Assembly (NCBI GenBank): GCA_027039295.1
Contig: JALWEW010000135.1
Location: forward strand, 1-6,644
Length of the DNA: 6,644 bases
Direction: 5' to 3'
Source of the DNA: Acidilobaceae archaeon
GTDB lineage: Archaea; Thermoproteota; Thermoprotei_A; Sulfolobales; Acidilobaceae
Under the pieces are notes generated by a model, which ran no database searches, was not told the origin of the DNA, and saw only the letters and a list, made by a program, of their open reading frames with translations. Both the position numbers and the translations under genes were made by a program. Position 1 is the first letter of the stretch. Every line of letters starts with the position of its first letter. Shown piece by piece: positions 1 to 5,573 of this stretch.

Positions 1-4
1 AAGA

Positions 5-10
5 TTTAAT
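5..10 (+). promoter_or_regulatory. Possible TATA-like box upstream of the ABC operon
   Basis: The sequence TTTAAT at the very start of the window resembles a crenarchaeal box A and is the only A/T-rich stretch near the solute-binding protein gene. If used, transcription would begin about 26 bases from its centre, near position 34. That is downstream of the SD site at 11-16 and would favour a nearly leaderless start at GTG 37 or ATG 46. The upstream context is missing, and the bases could equally be the end of an upstream gene, since TAA occurs at 7-9. Low confidence. Confidence 0.25.
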
Positions 11-16
11 AGGAGG
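11..16 (+). promoter_or_regulatory. Shine-Dalgarno site for the solute-binding protein
   Basis: AGGAGG is a full-strength match to the archaeal anti-SD and lies 8 bases before GTG 25, which makes that codon the preferred start. The site sits inside a small inverted repeat (AGGAG at 11-15 with CTCCT at 20-24) that could partly mask it in the mRNA. Confidence 0.7.
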
Positions 17-24
17 CCTCTCCT

Positions 25-936
25 GTGCCGCTGCCGGTGATAGATATGGATGCGACACTAAAGTCAATAATTGTTGCATCCATTGTTATAGTAGCCGTGG
101 TGGCTGGCGCCCTCGGCTTTGCACTGAAGGGCTCGCATGCCTCATCGCCCACGCAGTGCAAGCAGGTGAATGTGCCCAAGGACTGCCTGCTCCACTATAA
201 CCAGCTCGAGAAGATTAAGGAGAGGGGGGTGCTCATAGTCGGCACTAGCGCCGACTGGCCGCCCTACGAGTACGTCACACCCGATGGTAAATATGCCGGG
301 ATAGACATAGAGCTAGCCAAGAAGATAGCGGACTACCTGGGGGTCAAGCTGGAGATTAAGGATATGAAGTTCGCAGCGCTCTTCGAGGCCGTGCAGAGGG
401 GCGACGTCGACATTGTGCTAGCGGATGTGGCCATGAAGCCGGGTAGGCTAGCCGCCGTAGACTTCAGCGTCCCCTACAGGTGCGAGTCGGGCAAGGTGAT
501 AGTCGTGAGGGCCTCGGACGCCTCCTCATACAACGGTTACTCCTGGCTCAAGGGGAAGAAGATAGGCGTGCAGCTGGGCACGACCGAGCAGGACCTAGCG
601 AAGAAGTACTTCGGCAACGAGTCCCAGATAGTGACGTTCGACAGGGTCTACCCGGAGATGGTGATGGCCCTCAAGCACGGCCAGATAGACGCCATGATAC
701 TCGCACCCGACGTGGCCAAGATCATAGTGTCGCATGAGAGCGGCTTGAAGATAGTCGATAAGATACCCTTCTTCAGCTGCAGCGCCGTGGTCGTGCCCAA
801 GTGCGCCTTCAAGCTCAAGCAGGAGGTGTCCCAGGTCATATGGAACCTCAAGCAGAGCGGGGAGCTAGACCAGATCATAGACAAGGAGGTGGCTAAGTGG
901 CTCGCCGTGCAGGCCTCGCAGCAGGGCAGCGGGTAG
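25..936 (+). CDS. Amino acid ABC transporter substrate-binding protein (SBP_bac_3 family)
   Basis: Extracellular receptor that captures a polar amino acid or similar solute for the permease and ATPase encoded next. The 303-residue product has a short N-terminus and one hydrophobic segment (about 13-34) with no lipobox, so it is probably a signal anchor or signal peptide. A family-3 solute-binding domain follows (about 60-295). Family hallmarks are ADWPPYEY (76-83), GIDIELAK (92-99), the stretch around MKPGR to FSVPY (137-151) with Arg141 in the place of the carboxylate-binding Arg, and GVQLGTTEQD (181-190). Where many relatives have an Asp that binds the amino group (pattern DAVIADEP), this protein reads DAMILAPD (223-230), placing Ala at that position, so the substrate is uncertain. 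Five cysteines (45, 54, 153, 252, 260) suggest disulfides. GTG 25 was chosen because of the AGGAGG site; GTG 37 and ATG 46 are in-frame alternatives. First gene of a three-gene transporter operon, 39 bases before the permease. Confidence 0.9.
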   Translation: MPLPVIDMDATLKSIIVASIVIVAVVAGALGFALKGSHASSPTQCKQVNVPKDCLLHYNQLEKIKERGVLIVGTSADWPPYEYVTPDGKYAGIDIELAKKIADYLGVKLEIKDMKFAALFEAVQRGDVDIVLADVAMKPGRLAAVDFSVPYRCESGKVIVVRASDASSYNGYSWLKGKKIGVQLGTTEQDLAKKYFGNESQIVTFDRVYPEMVMALKHGQIDAMILAPDVAKIIVSHESGLKIVDKIPFFSCSAVVVPKCAFKLKQEVSQVIWNLKQSGELDQIIDKEVAKWLAVQASQQGSG

Positions 937-975
937 CCTCTTCCCACATCTTTCTAGCAGCGCCCCCGGCCTGGG
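937..975 (+). other. Intergenic gap between binding protein and permease genes
   Basis: Pyrimidine-rich in its first half (937-957), then a G+C-rich inverted repeat: CCCC at 964-967 pairs with GGGG at 973-976 around GGCCT, touching the permease start. It has no long T-run and so is not a convincing terminator. Partial termination or processing here would give more binding protein than permease, as is common for such operons, but that is inference. Confidence 0.3.
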
Positions 976-1650
976 GTGGGGCGGGTGCTGGACCTGGCAG
1001 TCGAGTATGGGCACCTCCTACTGGTGGGGCTCGGTAGGAGCATAGCGATAGCGGTCCTCAGCTTCCTCCTAGGCTTCGCCATATCCGCGGCGCTCAGCTT
1101 CGCCAGGTTCCTAGGCCCGGGGCCTGTTAGGTCGGTGGCCGAGGCGTACATAGCCTTCTTCAGGGGCACCCCGCTCCTCGTGCAGATCCTGATGCTCTTC
1201 TTCGGCCTCCCAAGCCTCGGCGTGAGACTCGACGCCTTCACGGCTGCAACACTCGCCATAGGCCTCAACAGTGGGGCCTACCAGGCCGAGATAGTGAGGT
1301 CAACGGCTAAGTCGGTGGATGAGGAGCAGCTCCTCGTGGCTAGGTCCCTCGGCCTAAGCGAGGCCCAGGTGCTCAGGCACGTCGTGCTGCCGCAGGCGCT
1401 GAGGAACGCCATACCAGCGCTCACGAACGAGTACGTGATGCTACTCAAGGAGAGCGCCCTGGCCAGCGTGATAGGCGTCATGGAGCTGACGAGGGTGGGC
1501 GAGTACATGACTGCGGCTACCTTCAGGGCCTTCCAGGCATACATGCTGGTTGCCCTCATATACCTGGCGGTATCCTACGCCTTCATGAGGTCCTCTAAGA
1601 GCCTCGAGAGGCTCCTGGCCATACCGGGCTTCGAGAGGTGGTCGAGGTGA
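976..1650 (+). CDS. Amino acid ABC transporter permease (HisM/GlnP-like)
   Basis: Membrane channel subunit of the polar amino acid uptake family, at 224 residues the usual length. Hydrophobic segments lie at roughly 12-45, 55-80, 87-105, 150-170 and 186-205. The pre-channel motif AYIAFFRGTPLLVQ (57-70) and LNSGAYQAEIVRS (97-109) are typical of HisM/GlnP/ArtQ proteins. The cytoplasmic coupling (EAA) loop is at about 105-147: it keeps Gly126 and the LPQA motif (138-141) but reads LLVARSLGLS where relatives usually have EAARALGLS. Only one permease gene is present, so the channel is probably a homodimer. GTG 976 gives the longest form; GTG 985, 6 bases after a GGGGTG SD-like site (973-978), is an equally credible start and would shorten it by three residues. 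Its stop overlaps the ATPase start. Confidence 0.9.
   Translation: MGRVLDLAVEYGHLLLVGLGRSIAIAVLSFLLGFAISAALSFARFLGPGPVRSVAEAYIAFFRGTPLLVQILMLFFGLPSLGVRLDAFTAATLAIGLNSGAYQAEIVRSTAKSVDEEQLLVARSLGLSEAQVLRHVVLPQALRNAIPALTNEYVMLLKESALASVIGVMELTRVGEYMTAATFRAFQAYMLVALIYLAVSYAFMRSSKSLERLLAIPGFERWSR
1635..1640 (+). promoter_or_regulatory. Shine-Dalgarno site deciding the ATPase start
   Basis: GAGGTG, a perfect match to the archaeal anti-SD, lies inside the last codons of the permease gene and 6 bases before GTG 1647. The in-frame GTG at 1638 is part of this site and therefore an unlikely start. The resulting GTGA overlap (1647-1650) is the standard arrangement for translational coupling. Confidence 0.65.
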
Positions 1651-2402
1651 GCCTCCTCAGCCTCGAGGGCGTCAAGGCGGCCTACGATGGAGTAGAGGTG
1701 TTGCACGGCATAACCCTCTCGCTGGAGCCCTCGGAGAGACTAGTCATAATGGGGCCTAGTGGGAGCGGGAAGTCCACGCTCCTCAAAGTAATACCCAGAC
1801 TCATAGAGCCGAGTGGAGGCAGAATACTCTTCGACGGCTTAGAGATCACAGCGATAAGGGACGAGCGCCTGCTGAGGAGGGTGAGGTCCAGGATAGGCTA
1901 CCTGCCACAGCACTACGGCCTATTCCCCCACATGACAGTCCTCGGCAACGTCGCCTTCCCGCTGAAGGTAGTCAGGGGCCTGCCCCGCCGGGAGGCGGAG
2001 GAGAGGGCCCGCAGGTACCTAGCGTTATTCGGCGTCGACGGCCTGGCGGATAGGTACCCCACACAGCTGAGCGGGGGGCAGAGGCAGAGAGTAGCCCTAG
2101 CCAGGGCCCTCGCCATGGAGCCCGAGCTGCTGCTCCTCGACGAGCCCACAAGCGCGCTTGACCCCGAGTCCAGGCTCGACGTCCTCGAGGCCCTCTTCGA
2201 GGTGGCGCGCATGGGGAAGTCCATGATAATAGTGACACACGAACTCGACTTCGCCCTCGAGGCAGCGGATAGACTCGCATTCATGGAGGCCGGCCGCGTG
2301 GTAGCGGTAGGCGGGCCGGGAGAGGTGCTCGACTCAAACCCCCGCATCAGAGAGTTCGCCGAGCGGATGGCAGGGGCCGTGGGCTCCGCTAGCAGGTCCT
2401 AG
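1647..2402 (+). CDS. Amino acid ABC transporter ATP-binding protein (HisP/GlnQ-like)
   Basis: Cytoplasmic ATPase that powers the permease encoded just upstream; 251 residues from GTG 1647. All nucleotide-binding motifs are intact. Counting from GTG 1647, they are Walker A GPSGSGKST (36-44), Q-loop YLPQ (Gln88), signature LSGGQ (141-145), Walker B LLLLDEP (161-167) with the catalytic Glu166, D-loop SALD (169-172) and switch His198. Length and the phrase VTHELDFALEAADR fit the polar amino acid group. The GTG 1647 start overlaps the permease stop (GTGA) and has a good SD; a GTG at 1638 would add three residues. The 3' end, encoding a low-complexity Gly/Ala/Ser tail, overlaps the oppositely directed membrane protein gene by 69 bases. 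Confidence 0.93.
   Translation: MSLLSLEGVKAAYDGVEVLHGITLSLEPSERLVIMGPSGSGKSTLLKVIPRLIEPSGGRILFDGLEITAIRDERLLRRVRSRIGYLPQHYGLFPHMTVLGNVAFPLKVVRGLPRREAEERARRYLALFGVDGLADRYPTQLSGGQRQRVALARALAMEPELLLLDEPTSALDPESRLDVLEALFEVARMGKSMIIVTHELDFALEAADRLAFMEAGRVVAVGGPGEVLDSNPRIREFAERMAGAVGSASRS
2334..2402. other. Tail-to-tail overlap of two coding regions
   Basis: The last 69 bases of the ABC ATPase gene (+) and of the small membrane protein gene (-) share the same DNA. Both tails are outside the conserved cores. No T-rich terminator is visible on either strand in or just beyond the overlap, so the two transcripts should have complementary 3' ends. Confidence 0.75.
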
Positions 2403-2873
2403 CCCGGCGGCGAGGTACGCGGGCACCAGCATGAAGGCGATCGAGAGGAGCCCCCCGAGGAGTAGGGCCGCGGTGGCCCTACCCTTCTCGACGCCCAGCA
2501 GGTAGGCCGCCAGGGCCCCCGTCCAGACGCCGGTGGCGGGTAGGGGTATGGCGACAAACACCACGAGCCCCGGGAGCCCGTACCTCTCAATGTATGGGGC
2601 GGCCCTCCTCCGCGCCCTCTCGACGTATCTCTTATAGAGCGAGGCCATCCTCCCCAGGGAGCGCCACCCACTAGCGGCCATCCAGTCAACGAGTGTGTCA
2701 ATGAGGTAGAGGACACGGGGCAATACGAGGGAGAGGGTAGCCACGCCTAGGGCAGAGGCTAGTAGTGCGGCCCAGAGGCTCACCCCTAGGGCTCTCCCGG
2801 CTAGCACGGCGTAGCGCCCCTCTACCGAGGGCAGGAGTGATAAGAGGTACACGTATAGCAGGCCGCTGGGCAA
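2334..2873 (-). CDS. Small integral membrane protein, small multidrug export family-like (PF06695)
   Basis: A 179-residue, very hydrophobic protein. Recognisable family features are the N-terminal re-entrant-like stretch LLPSVEGRYAV (13-23), a hydrophobic span at about 31-58, a basic amphipathic loop at 71-97, then IPLPATGVWTGA (109-120) and GRATAALLLGGLLSI (131-145). The Pro/Gly-rich motifs resemble proteins named 'small multidrug export', whose substrate is not established; the name should not be read as proven drug efflux. Start TTG 2873 lies 11 bases after the GGTGA of an SD-like GTGGTGA that spans the end of the preceding gene. GTG 2852 is an alternative without an SD. It is 8 bases downstream of the deacetylase-glycosyltransferase gene and so co-transcribed with it, suggesting a shared envelope role. 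The last 22 residues or so are encoded opposite the ABC ATPase tail and look non-conserved. Confidence 0.8.
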   Translation of the reverse strand: MPSGLLYVYLLSLLPSVEGRYAVLAGRALGVSLWAALLASALGVATLSLVLPRVLYLIDTLVDWMAASGWRSLGRMASLYKRYVERARRRAAPYIERYGLPGLVVFVAIPLPATGVWTGALAAYLLGVEKGRATAALLLGGLLSIAFMLVPAYLAAGLGPASGAHGPCHPLGELSDAGV

Positions 2874-2881
2874 GGCCTAGG

Positions 2882-5485
2882 TCACCACTTGTCGGGGTGC
2901 ACGCCTGTGGCGTAGTGGTAGAGGGCCCTCGGTATCGCGACCAGTAGGATAAGCGTGTTGAGCCATAGCACCGCTGGGAAGAGGGGCACGTAGGCGAGCG
3001 CGGCCAGGAGCCTCCTCGAGACCCTCGGCTCCCCGTAGTAGATTAGGGCTAGGCTTACGAGGAGGAGCGAGGCCTCACCCATGCCGATGGCGTACATGAA
3101 GGCTAGGTACCCCAGGGGGCTCTCTAGGAGTGGTAGGAGCGCCAGGGAGAGCGGTGTGTAGGGTAGGAGGAGGGCGAGCTTCAGGGCCAGGCCCTGAGGG
3201 TGGAGGCCGAGGGAGGCTAGTGTTACGACTAGCGCTAGGTGTATGACTGAGAGCGCTAGGGGGATCCCGCCGAGGGAGTTGTAGAGGACTGAGAAGAGCG
3301 CCTTGAACCTGCGCCTAGCCGCCAGCTTGGGGGTGACTCTCAGCATCGACTCTATGGTGCCGGTGGCGATCCTGAGGGTCTTCCTAGCCAGGGAGCCCAG
3401 GCTCCCCGGGTCCACGGTGTAGGCCACGGCCGTGGGTGTTACGCCGACCCTGTAACCCTCCAGTATGGCTCTCCAGGTGACTTCGGCGTCCTCGGCCGTC
3501 GTGCCCGTCGGGAGGCCCCCCAGCCTCTCGAGGAGCCCCCTCTCTATCATGAGGGCGGCTCCATTGAGGCCCCCTAGGGCCCCGGCGGCCGACTCTATCA
3601 TCCTGATGCCCAGCGTTAGAATGGCCGTGCCGACGTTCCTGAACGCCCCCGCTATGAGTCTTGCAAGGAGGCCTCGCCGGTCGGGCCTCCAGAGGAGTAG
3701 GAGACCGTTAGTGGCCGAGTACCCCGGGCCGCCCAGCATGTTGGCTAGCAGCCTCTCGGCGTAGTCCCTCTCGAGGAGGGTGTCGGAGTCCAGTATCAGC
3801 AGGTAGTCATAGTCAACCTCGGAGAGCACCTTCTCGAGGGCGTAGTTTATCATCCTGGACTTACCGGTGTGCGAGCCGAAAGAGACCATGTAGAATGGGG
3901 CGCCCCAGGGGAGCCTGTAGCATAGGATCCTACGGGCCCCCTCGCCCCGCTGGCACTCGAGGACCGCGCCGGCCTCCTCGAGCACCCTGAGGGCTTCTGC
4001 TACAGTCCCATCGCTTGAGGCGTCGTCTAACAGGGCCACAGCTACGGGCCTGACGCTCTGCGCCAGGGCGGCCCTCAGCACGTCGCCTATCGTATCCTCC
4101 GAGTTCCTCGCAGGGATTACTACCGCGTAGCGGGCCTCCCTGGCTCTCCGGCAGCTCCTCTTCCTCAGGTTGTACTTGTAGATTCGGACCACGCGGCCCC
4201 TGCGGTACGCTGAGACCAGGATCACGGTGAAGGGGAGCCAGAGGAGGTATGCTGCGAGCCTAGCCCTGTCGAGCCCCCTGAAGCCGGAGTCTATGCTATG
4301 CGGGATGACTATGGTCGCGGGGCTCGCTGGGGATAGGGTCACGGTTACGTTGGCGGGGGGCATGGTGCTTATGTATAAGACCCCGCCCCGCATGAAGTAG
4401 CCTACCCTGGGCTCGGCGAGGTGTGTGGTGTTTACCACGTGGAGGGGCCTCCCGTCCACGGTGACCCCCACGACCTTGGCCCCGCCCACGTCGACGGCGA
4501 TTGTAAGTGGCACCCTCCAGGCGCCGCGGGCTGGGGCCCCCTCCAGCCTGATGTAGAGCGTGTTGCCCTCGTAGTAGGCACTTACACTAGCGGACCCCAG
4601 CTCCTTGAGGTACGAGTATAGCTCGCCCGGCGTTGTGATCCATATCCTCGGGGAGTCGGCCTCTCTAGCTATGTAGTCTACGGCTTTGAGTAGGTCGGAG
4701 GGGCTCCTCCAGTCGTAGGAGGTTGCGTGGGTGTATACCACGACGACCCCGCCATCGGCCTCGGCGAGCTTGATGCTGGTCGATAGCCACTTGCGCCAGG
4801 GGAACTTGTCGGAGGCCTTAACGGTGAACCCCAGCTTGAGCACGCCGCCCTCCACGTCGGGCCTCAGGGGGGGCTCCAGCATTGTGGTGCAGAAGACCCT
4901 TACTCCATGGGCGCGTAGCTGCTCTAGCTCGCTCTGGGATGCCTCCCCGAAGGGCTCTATGTAGGTTAGGACCCTGTAGCCCGGTATGCCCCTCTCAATG
5001 TCACCCAGGGAGCCTAGGTAATCGCTGGGACTCCTGGGGGGCCTGACGTGGTACCTCGAGTGGGAGGCCACCTCCCAGCCATAACGCTTGATGAGGGTGT
5101 CGTATAGCCTCCAGGTGCCCTCGCAGTCGCCTCCGCAGTACGTTATGACCCCGACCGTCAGCCTAAGCCAGGGGTACCGGGTGGTGACGTAGTCTATGAG
5201 GTCTAACTCGTAGTTCTCGAACCACTCGTGGGGCTCGCCTATGCTATCAGGGAGTCTGTGGAGGAGGGCCCCGTCAACGACGAAATCGTCTACTCTGAAT
5301 ATCAGGGCCGCATCCGCCCCCCCGTAATATGGGGTCAGCCTAACGCTCACGGCCCGGTACCTGGGTAGCTGGAACTGGGAGAGGCCAGAGCCCACGCTAG
5401 CGAATGCCGTGGCCGCGAGTAGCAGCGCCGCGCAGGCGATTGATAGCGCCAGGGTCCTCCTGCTAGGCAGAGCCGGGTCCCCCAC
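2882..5485 (-). CDS. Membrane-spanning NodB-like polysaccharide deacetylase / family-2 glycosyltransferase fusion
   Basis: Predicted two-domain envelope polysaccharide enzyme, 867 residues from GTG 5485. Residues 11-32 form an N-terminal anchor preceded by basic residues. Residues 57-290 are a NodB-like domain outside the cell: RVDDF (Asp66, Asp67), the metal motif HSRYH (142-146) and VVYTHATS (His253). Motif 3 reads IEPFGE, so the usual Arg of RxP(F/Y) is Ile176. Residues 298-386 are a beta-rich domain with two sequons (Asn352, Asn379). A membrane helix at 410-427 is followed by a strongly basic stretch, placing the rest inside. The GT2 domain (about 454-720) has IPARNSEDT, LLDDASSDGT (Asp487, Asp488), LDSDT (DxD 566-568) and TAED (Glu665, Asp666). 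The processive QxxRW motif is absent, with RKTLR (701-705) in the area. About four membrane helices end the protein (731-853). GTG 5485 fits a leaderless start under the TTTAA box; GTG 5527 would add 14 residues. First gene of a two-gene operon. Confidence 0.88.
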   Translation of the reverse strand: MGDPALPSRRTLALSIACAALLLAATAFASVGSGLSQFQLPRYRAVSVRLTPYYGGADAALIFRVDDFVVDGALLHRLPDSIGEPHEWFENYELDLIDYVTTRYPWLRLTVGVITYCGGDCEGTWRLYDTLIKRYGWEVASHSRYHVRPPRSPSDYLGSLGDIERGIPGYRVLTYIEPFGEASQSELEQLRAHGVRVFCTTMLEPPLRPDVEGGVLKLGFTVKASDKFPWRKWLSTSIKLAEADGGVVVVYTHATSYDWRSPSDLLKAVDYIAREADSPRIWITTPGELYSYLKELGSASVSAYYEGNTLYIRLEGAPARGAWRVPLTIAVDVGGAKVVGVTVDGRPLHVVNTTHLAEPRVGYFMRGGVLYISTMPPANVTVTLSPASPATIVIPHSIDSGFRGLDRARLAAYLLWLPFTVILVSAYRRGRVVRIYKYNLRKRSCRRAREARYAVVIPARNSEDTIGDVLRAALAQSVRPVAVALLDDASSDGTVAEALRVLEEAGAVLECQRGEGARRILCYRLPWGAPFYMVSFGSHTGKSRMINYALEKVLSEVDYDYLLILDSDTLLERDYAERLLANMLGGPGYSATNGLLLLWRPDRRGLLARLIAGAFRNVGTAILTLGIRMIESAAGALGGLNGAALMIERGLLERLGGLPTGTTAEDAEVTWRAILEGYRVGVTPTAVAYTVDPGSLGSLARKTLRIATGTIESMLRVTPKLAARRRFKALFSVLYNSLGGIPLALSVIHLALVVTLASLGLHPQGLALKLALLLPYTPLSLALLPLLESPLGYLAFMYAIGMGEASLLLVSLALIYYGEPRVSRRLLAALAYVPLFPAVLWLNTLILLVAIPRALYHYATGVHPDKW

Positions 5486-5510
5486 ATCACGTGCAAGGCG
5501 TGTATGGGGG

Positions 5511-5517
5511 GTTAAAG
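5511..5517. promoter_or_regulatory. A/T island in the divergent promoter region
   Basis: GTTAAAG, in otherwise G-rich DNA, is the only TATA-like element between the divergent glycosyltransferase fusion and regulator genes. Read on the - strand it is CTTTAAC, centred about 29 bases before GTG 5485, predicting an essentially leaderless transcript. Read on the + strand, GTTAAA follows a purine-rich stretch like a BRE (TFB-binding element) and predicts a start near 5540, ahead of TTG 5562 and GTG 5574. One island may serve both genes, or one gene may rely on a weaker unseen element. Confidence 0.45.
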
Positions 5518-5573
5518 GGGGCTCCACGCGAGGCCTATCCCGAGGGGTAGCGGGGGCCGTCTTGGGGCGCCGC

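Noticed and set aside
937..957. Pyrimidine-rich stretch as a transcription terminator
   Set aside because: No run of more than three T residues, and the operon clearly continues; at most a weak attenuator.
1913..2347. Open frame of 144 codons antisense to the ABC ATPase gene
   Set aside because: Its Ser/Arg-rich composition is that of a mirror of a G+C-rich gene. It has no SD and no recognisable domain, and the ATPase on the other strand has every motif intact.
2907..2926. tRNA D-arm-like string (GGCGTAGTGGTAGAGG) on the + strand
   Set aside because: It lies inside the 3' end of the glycosyltransferase gene on the other strand, no GGTTCRANNCC T-arm follows, and no acceptor stem could be paired.
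3465..3764. Open frame on the + strand inside the glycosyltransferase gene
   Set aside because: Low-complexity Ser/Arg/Pro product opposite a well-conserved GT2 domain; no promoter or SD.
5488..5493. CACGTG palindrome as a possible operator
   Set aside because: A single 6-base palindrome with no extended symmetry and no resemblance to known ModE sites; expected by chance in G+C-rich DNA.
5409..5573. Upstream extension of the regulator reading frame to ATG 5409
   Set aside because: The added residues overlap the divergent gene, have no domain similarity and are rich in Arg/Ser/Gly as in shadow frames. The ModE-like domain begins naturally at GTG 5574 or TTG 5562.
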